From Bacteriovoracaceae bacterium UBA2394 (GTDB lineage Bacteria; Bdellovibrionota; UBA2394), in assembly GCA_002343335.1 (NCBI GenBank), contig DDSI01000229.1, positions 14,197 through 21,956 on the forward strand: a stretch of DNA of 7,760 nt, written 5' to 3'. Both the position numbers and the translations under genes were made by a program. Under the pieces are notes generated by a model that was not told the origin of the DNA, made no database searches, and was given only the letters and a program-made list of their open reading frames with translations. Below are positions 1-6,269 of the stretch, in pieces. Each line of letters opens with the position of its first letter. The stretch's first letter is position 1.

Positions 1-452
1 TATCCCAGGCGTGCCAGAGTATTGGCGATCGAACTCAGAGACGATTCTCGGGATTTCCATTCCAGTTCAATTTCCGAGGCCTGAAAATTGACGAATGCGC
101 TGAGACATTCGCCATTTAACTGCGGCAATTTTTCAAGCAACCATACGCAGGCGGTGCAATGAAGGCCCCCGACAGGAAAAGTTCCTGAGCGCGTGTTTCC
201 GTTCGATTGGACAGTGGTGAATGCGTCCAAAAATTTTTCGTCGTCAAAAGCGCGCGCGCTCTTTTCCGAAAAATCTTTGATGGGATTTGCTGAGCTTTGA
301 CTTTGAAGTTTATAAAATCTCTGTAGCCCCGCGCCTTCAATTAATCCATAGGCGGCCCTACATCCTAAGCAGCAAAATTCCTTCTTCGATTCCAATCCGC
401 AGTGCTTGCAGGGCTGAAAGTCCAAAGATGTATTTTCCAAAGCCTGTGCCAT
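1..452 (-). CDS. ccoI: CcoI/FixI-type copper-translocating P-type ATPase, N-terminal part (runs off the left edge)
   Basis: The first 150 codons of a P1B-type copper ATPase are present; the rest lies beyond the left edge. Translation from the ATG at 452 begins MAQALENTS. It shows a cysteine-rich N-terminal metal-binding region with CKHC at residues 15-18 and CCLGC at 27-31, then a heavy-metal-associated domain with GGLHCTAC at 95-102. This double arrangement is typical of FixI/CcoI and related copper ATPases, which export copper across the inner membrane for assembly of the cbb3 oxidase. The ATPase core (CPx membrane motif, DKTG, ATP-binding domain) is not in view. The start overlaps the stop of the safE-like gene as TAATG and has no clear Shine-Dalgarno sequence, so translation is probably coupled. 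Being last in a cco operon supports ccoI over a general CopA. Confidence 0.88.
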   Translation of the reverse strand, partial: MAQALENTSLDFQPCKHCGLESKKEFCCLGCRAAYGLIEGAGLQRFYKLQSQSSANPIKDFSEKSARAFDDEKFLDAFTTVQSNGNTRSGTFPVGGLHCTACVWLLEKLPQLNGECLSAFVNFQASEIELEWKSRESSLSSIANTLARLG

Positions 453-1198
453 TACCAAAACATCAACATAAAAGTCTGATCGAGAAACTTAAATGATATG
501 TGAAAGTGAGAAATTAAATCCGAGTAGGCTAAAGCCATCAGAGTCGTCCACCCCCAAGACACGAAAAGCGGTCCGACATTGGCCCACTTTCGCAAACGAG
601 AACTGAGCCACAAGCGGTTGAGCGCTCGAACACTCAGCCAAAGAGGCGGAAAAGTGAGGACGACCAGTGCAAACATGACGAGGCTTCCGGCCCCCGCACT
701 GCCGGTGGAGGCTGCCAGACCCAGAGCCCAGAACACCAACATGCACGGAAGAAACGCAAGGAGAGTGCCCAGCAAGAAAGGGCGGAGATTGCCATGAGTG
801 GAGCGGGAAATGCGCGCTACGAAATTGACTAAAAAAGAGGGAAAGAGATTGGCGGCGGAATTAAGCGGCAGCAATTTCAGCGACAAGAGAAGCGCAAAGA
901 AAAGAGAAATAGTCCAAGCCAAAATGGGCGACGGCATCAAGCGAGCTCCCAATGCTCCAGCTATCGCCCCAAACATACAATAAATAAGGGCTCTACCCAA
1001 TTGATAGAGTATGAGGCCTCTCGTAAAACTGCCGCCACTCATCGCGTCCAAGCGCAATCCTGAAATGATAGGCCCACACATGGGGCCGCAATGAAAGAAA
1101 ATCCATAGAACTCCGAGAAACAGAATCTGAAGAAGTCCCGCCTGAAGACCGAGAATGGCTCCCAGTCCTCCAACGGAATCGTCACTGTGAGAATGCAT
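452..1198 (-). CDS. SafE/TauE-like (UreH/DsbD_2-type) membrane protein linked to cbb3 oxidase assembly
   Basis: A 248-residue polytopic membrane protein with about six hydrophobic segments, roughly residues 18-36, 57-80, 83-103, 137-161, 170-190 and 205-230. The hallmark is HCGPMCGP at residues 36-43 at the end of the first membrane segment. This resembles the HCxxMCG motif of the family annotated as sulfite exporter TauE/SafE or UreH-like transmembrane proteins, which is often found beside cco genes. The two cysteines and the histidine-bearing N-terminus (MHSHSDD) could bind a metal. A role in copper handling for the oxidase is inferred from context; sulfite export is not supported by anything seen here. 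The ATG directly follows the ccoG stop (TAAATG), and a GGGGAG Shine-Dalgarno candidate sits inside a small hairpin at 1203-1214. The gene occupies the place where ccoH normally stands. Confidence 0.82.
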   Translation of the reverse strand: MHSHSDDSVGGLGAILGLQAGLLQILFLGVLWIFFHCGPMCGPIISGLRLDAMSGGSFTRGLILYQLGRALIYCMFGAIAGALGARLMPSPILAWTISLFFALLLSLKLLPLNSAANLFPSFLVNFVARISRSTHGNLRPFLLGTLLAFLPCMLVFWALGLAASTGSAGAGSLVMFALVVLTFPPLWLSVRALNRLWLSSRLRKWANVGPLFVSWGWTTLMALAYSDLISHFHISFKFLDQTFMLMFW

Positions 1199-2575
1199 TT
1201 AAGGGGCGCTCCCCGCGGGTCCCACCATGCGTATCTTTAAATTTCGCGACATGCCCTGTTGATCGGCAGCCTCGAACATCACTTCTTTCAATCCAAAACT
1301 CTCGTGGAAATGCGACGGCGGCAGCTTAAGAAGTAAATGGACGGTCAATTTCTCTCCCGCGGGAATTTTCATTTCGCCCTGCGGAACGACAATCTGCAAA
1401 TCGGTGGGATCGGGATTTTGGAAATGAATAACTTTCTCTTGAAGCGAATAATTCGAAAAATGGATTCGAACAGGATTTGAAACCAAACGATCTTGCCCAA
1501 TGTCAAAAATGTCTCTGCCACTCTCGCGATGAACCGTGGCATGAAACTCCTTTCTTGTGGCCGTTAACCCAATGACTAAGCCTGAAAAAATCAGTACGAG
1601 GAACGAGTACACAAACATCCGCGGTCTAAACACTCTTCGCTTAGCTCCTTCTACCTCAGCCTCCGTTTGATAGCGGATAAGTCCACGCGCTCGGCCCAGC
1701 TTATCCATGATACTGTCGCAGGCGTCGACGCATAGGGTGCAATGAACGCACTCCATCTGAAGACCGTTTCGAATATCAATGCCCGTCGGGCAAACGTTTA
1801 CGCACATTTTGCAATCCACACAATCGCCCGAAGTTTTTCCCGCCTTACCTCGCGGCTCTCCCCGATTTTTATCGTAAGCCACAATGAGTGAATCTCGATC
1901 GAGGAGAACGGATTGCAGTCGACCGTAGGGACAAACAAAAAGACAAACCTGCTCACGAAACCATCCAAATTGAAAGAGGATGATACCTGAAGCAATGAGC
2001 ATCGTCACAAACGGTCCCCAATTGGAAGACGGTCCCTCTGCCATCATTTCCAGCAGACGATTCGTTCCGAAAAGATACGCTACCAATGTATTTCCAAGGA
2101 CGAGCGCAATGACGAGAAAAATTGACCACTTTGCCAACCAGTGCGGAAAGCGCTCATGAAACGGTGTCGCATAAAAATTCTTTTGATTGGCCCCCATTCC
2201 TTCCAAAAATCTTTCGATGGGTCGAAAGACAAATTCCATGAACACCGTCTGGGGACATGCCCAGCCGCAAAAAACTCTTCCGAGCACCGCGGTTAAAACC
2301 AAGACGCTACTCAAAAGAAAAAGAACGAAGCTTAAAAAAATAACCGTTTCATTCACCCAAAAGGTAAGTCCTAAGAAATGAATCTTTCGGTGCACTAAAT
2401 CAAAGAATACCGCGGGTCCACTGCCGATCGAAATCCAGGGAGCCGCAAGCAGCCAGGCAATGAGTCCATAGGCTAAGACTTTTCGTCGCAGCCACCATGC
2501 GCCCTTCACGACAAGCGGATAGATCCATTTTCGTCTGCCCTCCGCGTCCGCCGTCGAAAGCTCAATTTGTTTCAT
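1199..2575 (-). CDS. ccoG: Cytochrome c oxidase accessory protein CcoG (FixG/RdxA family polyferredoxin)
   Basis: A 458-residue membrane-bound iron-sulfur protein, close to the usual family length. Visible features are an N-terminal membrane segment near residues 34-54, a second at 77-98, CGWACP at 103-108, membrane segments near 152-170 and 188-206, and REQVCLFVCPYGR at 207-219. A two-cluster ferredoxin domain follows, with cysteines 252, 255, 258, 262 and 276, 279, 282, 286. A last membrane segment near 320-340 leads to a C-terminal Ig-like FixG domain on the periplasmic side. The final cysteine of the second cluster is followed by Asp rather than the usual Pro. CcoG is known as a cupric reductase that supplies Cu(I) for the CuB site of cbb3 oxidase. 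It starts 4 nt after the ccoP stop, with only a weak AGAAGAA ribosome-binding candidate. Confidence 0.95.
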   Translation of the reverse strand: MKQIELSTADAEGRRKWIYPLVVKGAWWLRRKVLAYGLIAWLLAAPWISIGSGPAVFFDLVHRKIHFLGLTFWVNETVIFLSFVLFLLSSVLVLTAVLGRVFCGWACPQTVFMEFVFRPIERFLEGMGANQKNFYATPFHERFPHWLAKWSIFLVIALVLGNTLVAYLFGTNRLLEMMAEGPSSNWGPFVTMLIASGIILFQFGWFREQVCLFVCPYGRLQSVLLDRDSLIVAYDKNRGEPRGKAGKTSGDCVDCKMCVNVCPTGIDIRNGLQMECVHCTLCVDACDSIMDKLGRARGLIRYQTEAEVEGAKRRVFRPRMFVYSFLVLIFSGLVIGLTATRKEFHATVHRESGRDIFDIGQDRLVSNPVRIHFSNYSLQEKVIHFQNPDPTDLQIVVPQGEMKIPAGEKLTVHLLLKLPPSHFHESFGLKEVMFEAADQQGMSRNLKIRMVGPAGSAP

Positions 2576-2579
2576 AGCT

Positions 2580-3167
2580 TTATTCTTCTGAGCTTAACTC
2601 ACCCTCGGGCTTCTTCGGATTGGAAACTTTTTTACCCTCGAGGCTCTTTACGAAAACCGCAACTTGATGAATTTCATCGCGACTCAGCAAAGACTTCCAG
2701 GGAACCATTCCTTTTGCAGGAACCCCTTCTTCAATCGTTTTGACGATAGCGGTGAGCGCTCCCCCGTGAATCCAATATTTATCTGTCAAATTTGGGCCGA
2801 CTACGCCCTCACCTTCCATGCCATGGCAGGAAGCGCATCGCGTGGCGAAGACCGCCTTCCCTTTCTCAATCGACTGGGGATCCTGGGCAAGCGCTTTCAG
2901 TTCTTCCTTCGACACTGGCGCTTCGGGCGGCTTCGAGAGTCTCAATTTTTCCGCAAGCTCTGTTTTTTCGAAATCGTAAGAGTCTTGAAGGTTCTTTCCG
3001 ATCTGCGCGAAGTGAAACCAATAGAGGTAGCCCGCCGCAAAGATGATGGTGATGACGAATTTATAAACCCACCAACGGGGCAGTTGATTGTCGTATTCCT
3101 GAATACCGTCGAAGCTGTGGTCACGGACTTCGGCATATGTTTCCGGATCTCGATCGAGCGGGGTCAT
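2580..3167 (-). CDS. ccoP: cbb3 oxidase subunit III (CcoP), short form with a single c-type haem site
   Basis: A 195-residue membrane-anchored cytochrome c. The N-terminus carries a cytoplasmic stretch, one membrane segment at about residues 32-53, a charged linker, and one cytochrome c domain with the haem motif CASCH at 111-115. It continues with GPNLTD at 124-129, YWIHGG at 131-136, and a probable axial methionine at 154 in KGMVPW. Classical proteobacterial CcoP is about 290-300 residues and has two CxxCH motifs; only one is present here, and the retained domain ends in a normal Lys/Glu-rich tail, so this looks like a true one-haem form rather than a frameshift. CcoP passes electrons to the CcoO haem. 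The start overlaps the ccoQ stop (ATGA), and an AGAGAGG Shine-Dalgarno sequence lies inside the end of ccoQ. Confidence 0.93.
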   Translation of the reverse strand: MTPLDRDPETYAEVRDHSFDGIQEYDNQLPRWWVYKFVITIIFAAGYLYWFHFAQIGKNLQDSYDFEKTELAEKLRLSKPPEAPVSKEELKALAQDPQSIEKGKAVFATRCASCHGMEGEGVVGPNLTDKYWIHGGALTAIVKTIEEGVPAKGMVPWKSLLSRDEIHQVAVFVKSLEGKKVSNPKKPEGELSSEE

Positions 3168-3349
3168 ACATTTTTCCTCTCTGAGCTATGATCATCCAAC
3201 AACGGAATATGAGCCCGTTTTTCCCACTCACTCTTCGGGTTCATGACAAAAACCCAAAAGAGCAGGGCTATGAACATCAAAATAAAGAGGCTGAGAGAAA
3301 ATATTGCTGCCTCAGGAACCTCCACCGATTGTATGAGTGCACTAATCAT
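3164..3349 (-). CDS. ccoQ: Small cbb3 oxidase subunit CcoQ (FixQ-like)
   Basis: A 61-residue protein with one hydrophobic segment at about residues 14-37 followed by a charged tail (NPKSEWEKRAH and on). Size, topology and place between ccoO and ccoP match CcoQ/FixQ, a single-span subunit reported to stabilise the contact of CcoP with the CcoNO core. The sequence family is poorly conserved, so the call rests mainly on position and topology. The start overlaps the ccoNO stop as ATGA (3346-3349), and a good GGGAGG Shine-Dalgarno sequence lies just upstream inside the end of ccoNO. The stop overlaps the ccoP start as a second ATGA (3164-3167). Confidence 0.85.
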   Translation of the reverse strand: MISALIQSVEVPEAAIFSLSLFILMFIALLFWVFVMNPKSEWEKRAHIPLLDDHSSERKNV

Positions 3350-5505
3350 TTGCTCGCCTCCCGCCCGAGTCGCTGGAGATAGGCGATTAAGGCAACGATC
3401 TCCTTGTCGGCAACATTTTCAATTCCACCTTGTTCTTTCAAACGCTCGGCGACTTCCACAGCCTGCGCTTTCATCTTTTCTTTGGAATCGTGGATGTCGG
3501 AAGTTTTGTAGGGCACTCCAACTCTTTGCATCGCCTTCATTTGGGCGCTGATGGAATTGAAATCCAAAGAGGAAGTGAGAAGCCAGCCGTAGGTCGGCAT
3601 GATGGATTCAGGAGAAGTCGTGCGAGGATCTTGCATGTGCCTGAAATGCCAAAGATCCGGATACTTTCCACCAACCCGATGCAGATCCGGGCCTGTTCTC
3701 TTAGAACCCCATTGAAACGGATGATCGTACATATATTCATGGGCCCTCGAAATCGGTCCGTAGCGAGCAGTCTCTTCCACGATTGGACGCACTTGTTGCG
3801 AGTGGCAATTGTAACAGCCCTCTCGCAGATAAATTCCTCGTCCAGCCAGTTCAAGTGGTGTGTAAGGTTGAACGGAGACGCCCCGCGGAACCTTCACTTC
3901 CGTTAAAATCATTGGAATGATCTGCACCATGCCGCCCACCATGAGAGCCGCTGCGGAAAGCGCAGTGAAAACGAGTGGCCAACCTTCAATCGCTGTGTGC
4001 AAACGCTTTAAGAAAATTTTGAAGCTGATGGGTTCCGACACCAGGGACTGAACTTCGCTTTCGACGGGAATTTCGTTAAGGCGAGCGATCGTCAGCTGTT
4101 CAGGTTCCACGATCGCCGCGCGATGAATGGACTTGAACATATTGTAGAACATCACCAACAGACCAGCGATGTAGAGCACCCCGCCAATCGCTCGAATGGC
4201 AAAAGCGGGCTTGATGGCAATCACCGTCTCCATAAAATCCGGATAGAGAAGGGTGCCATCGGCCTTGGTCGCAAACCACATAAGGCCCTGCGTAATCCCC
4301 GAAGCCCACATGCTGACGGCGTAAAGAATGATGCCGATCGTGGCCATCCCAAAATGGGCATTGGCCAACGTTTTGCTATAGAGCGTGGTCTTCCATAATT
4401 TTGGAATGAGGTAGTAAATCATTCCAAATGTCATGAAGCCCACCCACCCGAGCGCGCCGACGTGCACATGGGCAACGGTCCAATCGGTAAAGTGGGATAG
4501 TTTGTTAACCGCTTTAATTGAAAGCAAAGGTCCTTCGAAAGTGGACATACCGTAGGCGGTCACACCGAGGACAAAGAATTTGAGAATCGGCTCTTCGCGC
4601 ACTTTGTGCCACGCACCTCGCAAAGTATAGAGTCCGTTCAGCATTCCGCCCCAACTTGGAGCCCAAAGCATGATGCTAAAAACCATTCCGACTGACTGCA
4701 GCCACTCAGGAAGCGCTGAATAATAAAGATGATGGGGGCCCGCCCAGATGTAGATGAAAACGAGACTCCAAAAGTGAATGATCGACAAACGATACGAGAA
4801 CACTGGGCGATTCGCCGCCTTGGGCAGGAAGTAATACATCAATCCTAGAAAAGGCGTCGTGAGAAAAAATCCCACGGCATTATGTCCGTACCACCATTGC
4901 ACGAGCGCATCCTGCGCGCCTGCGTAAACCGGATAGGACACCAGCCATGAGGCGGGAATACTGATGTTATTCACGATGTGAAGCATGGCGATCGCAATGA
5001 TCGAAGCGAGGTAAAACCAAAGCGCCACATATAAATGACGCTCTCTTCGAATCTTCATCGTCATGATGAAATTCACCGCAAACACCACCCACACAATGGC
5101 GATGGCAATGTCGATGGGCCATTCGAGCTCGGCATACTCTTTTGACTGACTGAAACCTAGGGGCAGGGTGAGTGCGGCGGCCAAAATGATGAGCTGCCAA
5201 CCCCAAAAATGAAACCAACCCATGAAGTCCGAGAACATTCGAGTTCGAAGGAGGCGTTGAGTGGAATAGTAGACTGCCGTAAATATGGCATTCCCCGCGA
5301 ATGCAAAGATGACGGCATTGGTATGCAAAGCGCGCAAGCGTCCAAAACTTAAAATGGGAATCCCAAAATTGAGCGCTGGATAATAGAGTTGAGCTGCAAT
5401 CAAAAGTCCCACGACCATTCCGATGAGACCCCAAATCATCGTGGCCCACAAAAATGCTCGGACTATTTTGTCGTCGTAAAAAACGGTATCATTGGATCGA
5501 TTCAT
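3346..5505 (-). CDS. ccoNO: Fused cbb3 cytochrome c oxidase subunits I and II (CcoN-CcoO)
   Basis: A 719-residue fusion. The CcoN part (about 1-465) is the polytopic haem-copper core. Its expected ligands are His61 and His348 for low-spin haem b, His346 for haem b3, and His208, His258 and His259 for CuB. Tyr252 is the candidate for the cross-linked tyrosine and Glu324 for the proton-path glutamate in STFEGP; these places match numbered cbb3 structures with an offset of one. After a linker of about 40 residues comes the CcoO part: membrane anchor at 509-533, haem c motif CYNCH at 564-568, the YDHPFQWGSKRTGPDL block at 593-608, and axial Met636 in ESIMP. I chose the ATG at 5505 over an upstream one at 5589. 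MNRSNDTVFYDD gives a normal CcoN N-terminus, whereas the longer form would read through the conserved part of ccoS in another frame. It overlaps ccoS by 17 nt. Confidence 0.95.
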   Translation of the reverse strand: MNRSNDTVFYDDKIVRAFLWATMIWGLIGMVVGLLIAAQLYYPALNFGIPILSFGRLRALHTNAVIFAFAGNAIFTAVYYSTQRLLRTRMFSDFMGWFHFWGWQLIILAAALTLPLGFSQSKEYAELEWPIDIAIAIVWVVFAVNFIMTMKIRRERHLYVALWFYLASIIAIAMLHIVNNISIPASWLVSYPVYAGAQDALVQWWYGHNAVGFFLTTPFLGLMYYFLPKAANRPVFSYRLSIIHFWSLVFIYIWAGPHHLYYSALPEWLQSVGMVFSIMLWAPSWGGMLNGLYTLRGAWHKVREEPILKFFVLGVTAYGMSTFEGPLLSIKAVNKLSHFTDWTVAHVHVGALGWVGFMTFGMIYYLIPKLWKTTLYSKTLANAHFGMATIGIILYAVSMWASGITQGLMWFATKADGTLLYPDFMETVIAIKPAFAIRAIGGVLYIAGLLVMFYNMFKSIHRAAIVEPEQLTIARLNEIPVESEVQSLVSEPISFKIFLKRLHTAIEGWPLVFTALSAAALMVGGMVQIIPMILTEVKVPRGVSVQPYTPLELAGRGIYLREGCYNCHSQQVRPIVEETARYGPISRAHEYMYDHPFQWGSKRTGPDLHRVGGKYPDLWHFRHMQDPRTTSPESIMPTYGWLLTSSLDFNSISAQMKAMQRVGVPYKTSDIHDSKEKMKAQAVEVAERLKEQGGIENVADKEIVALIAYLQRLGREASK

Positions 5506-5734
5506 CTTCGCTTTCCCATAAGAGGCGGTGCGCAGGAGTTTTTGAATCGTCCCATTGTCCCGAACTGGCACCCCAAATGAACAGTCCAACGAAGACAGCG
5601 CTCATAAATAACGACACGGTCAAAATGATAAAGAACGATTCGATAGAAATAATTTTAATGAGGTCTATGAGATTTGCACCATCCGACTTTGAGGCAATGG
5701 ACGCCTGACCTAGTGCACAAATTAGACGCGTCAT
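5489..5734 (-). CDS. ccoS: cbb3 oxidase maturation protein CcoS, with a longer N-terminus
   Basis: An 81-residue protein whose C-terminal half is a clear CcoS: a membrane segment at about residues 33-54 followed by WGASSGQWDDSKTPAHRLLW (54-73), matching the family pattern W-x-x-x-SGQ-[FW]-DD-x-x-x-PA-x-R-[IL]-L. CcoS is needed for cofactor (haem b and CuB) insertion into cbb3 oxidase. Typical members are about 50-60 residues and begin almost directly with the membrane helix; here about 30 extra residues precede it. No in-frame ATG, GTG or TTG stands near the expected short start: the only other methionine (residue 44) lies inside the helix. The ATG at 5734 is therefore the best choice, though its ribosome-binding site is weak (AGGCGA). 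It is the first gene of the oxidase operon, whereas ccoS often stands last in proteobacterial ccoGHIS clusters. Confidence 0.85.
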   Translation of the reverse strand: MTRLICALGQASIASKSDGANLIDLIKIISIESFFIILTVSLFMSAVFVGLFIWGASSGQWDDSKTPAHRLLWESEDESIQ

Positions 5735-5762
5735 GATTTCGCCTATAAGTATTAGACACCAT

Positions 5763-5780
5763 ATGTATCGTGAAATACAT
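5763..5780. promoter_or_regulatory. Inverted repeat ATGTAT-N6-ATACAT upstream of the oxidase operon
   Basis: A perfect 6-bp inverted repeat with a 6-base spacer lies 29 bases upstream of the ccoS ATG, in the only gap before the operon. The size and spacing fit a dimeric regulator's operator. It is not an FNR/ANR box (TTGAT-N4-ATCAA), and I found no such box in this gap. A possible promoter follows on the minus strand, with TATAGG about 10 bases before the ATG, but this is weak. The regulatory role is inference. Confidence 0.35.
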
Positions 5781-5833
5781 GACCGAGGAGCGAACGAAAT
5801 CTAACGAAGTATGAAGGAAAAAGACGAAGAAAG

Positions 5834-5925
5834 TGGCGGAGAGAGAGGGATTCGAACCCTCGATACGATGTTACTCGTATGACGGTTTAGCAAACCGTTG
5901 GTTTCGGCCACTCACCCATCTCTCC
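5834..5925 (-). tRNA. tRNA-Ser (anticodon GCU)
   Basis: A complete cloverleaf can be drawn. The acceptor stem GGAGAGA (5925-5919) pairs perfectly with TCTCTCC (5844-5838). The anticodon stem ACGGT/ACCGT encloses the loop TTGCTAA, with anticodon GCT at 5891-5889, reading AGC and AGU serine codons. A long variable arm (6-bp stem ATACGA/TCGTAT, 5863-5880) marks it as a class II tRNA. The T arm is GAGGG-TTCGAAT-CCCTC. Discriminator G is at 5837 and CCA is encoded at 5836-5834. It sits on the same strand between the SRP RNA and ccoS. No convincing terminator follows, so some readthrough into the oxidase operon is possible. Confidence 0.97.
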
Positions 5926-5975
5926 GGTTTGTTGGCCTCGGCTTCGCCTTCGGACCTTCGCGACACTTAGGTATC

Positions 5976-6002
5976 GGAGACTTTCCCAATCGGAAAGTCT
6001 CC
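5976..6002 (-). terminator. Perfect 11-bp hairpin between the SRP RNA and tRNA-Ser
   Basis: GGAGACTTTCC and its exact complement are separated by a 5-base loop. The stem lies downstream of the SRP RNA and upstream of the tRNA on the minus strand. It is not followed by a run of T, so it is a poor intrinsic terminator. It could instead be a processing signal or transcript-end stabiliser for the SRP RNA, or part of a larger RNA fold. The hairpin is seen directly; its role is not known. Confidence 0.45.
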
Positions 6003-6038
6003 TTCAAACGCGACGACGTTACCGAACTTAAAACTTTA

Positions 6039-6139
6039 ATGGTCAGGACTAGCGACGCCAACAGAAGAATCCACGTACCGTTGCTTCCTTCCGAACCTGG
6101 CGGAGTTAGCGGCCTAACTTTGGGTCGCCGCCCGACCAT
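6039..6139 (-). ncRNA. ffs: Signal recognition particle RNA (4.5S RNA), core region
   Basis: The minus strand carries the universal SRP domain IV: CCAGGTTCGGAAGGAAGCAA, with the GGAA tetraloop at 6092-6089 and the AGG/AAGCA asymmetric loops that bind Ffh. It is centred in a long hairpin. ATGGTC (6139-6134) pairs with GACCAT (6044-6039), followed inward by a G-rich/GCGAC segment pairing with GTCGC. That gives about 101 bases, the usual size of the small bacterial form. The SRP RNA works with Ffh in co-translational membrane targeting. The exact ends are uncertain: pairing continues outward, with CTTAAAAC (6151-6144) matching GTTTTAAG (6034-6027), so the transcript may span about 6156-6022 or more. 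A 5-bp mini-hairpin GTTAG-GCCG-CTAAC (6118-6105) could form in the 5' strand. Confidence 0.88.
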
Positions 6140-6208
6140 CTCGGTTTTAAGCGGGAATCCTACATGGGGCAAGCTGCTCTATGAGCCCATATCGATTTCA
6201 AGAGTATT

Positions 6209-6250
6209 GGAAAAAAAGTCAGAGAAAGAGAGAGGAGGAAAAAGGGGGGG
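6209..6250. repeat. Homopurine/homopyrimidine tract
   Basis: The plus strand is purine-only over 30 bases at 6221-6250, and over 42 bases except for a TC at 6219-6220. It ends in a run of seven G and contains the mirror repeat AGAGAAAGAGA (6221-6231). Such tracts can adopt triplex or other non-B forms. On the minus strand this gives a C7T5 pyrimidine run just ahead of the SRP RNA. Confidence 0.6.
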
Positions 6251-6269
6251 CAGGCGCTACGTGCTATAA

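Noticed and set aside
116..340. Minus-strand open frame of 74 codons
   Set aside because: It is a shifted frame of ccoI, whose own frame shows the CKHC, CCLGC and GGLHCTAC metal motifs.
2664..3191. Plus-strand open frame of 175 codons opposite ccoP
   Set aside because: Antisense shadow of ccoP with no domain and no supporting context.
4967..5449. Minus-strand open frame of 160 codons inside ccoNO
   Set aside because: A shadow frame of the conserved CcoN sequence; Cys/His-rich appearance comes from codon shift and no ribosome-binding site is evident.
5506..5589. Upstream ATG giving CcoNO 28 more residues
   Set aside because: The added residues are out-of-frame translation of the conserved end of ccoS and do not look like a CcoN N-terminus; the ATG at 5505 fits the family.
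5735..5833. Search for an FNR/ANR box ahead of ccoS
   Set aside because: No TTGAT-N4-ATCAA-like sequence is present in the gap, so oxygen control by an FNR-type protein is not claimed.
5898..6269. Plus-strand open frame of 123 codons
   Set aside because: It runs antisense through the tRNA-Ser end and the SRP RNA, has no recognisable domain, and the RNA features explain the sequence.
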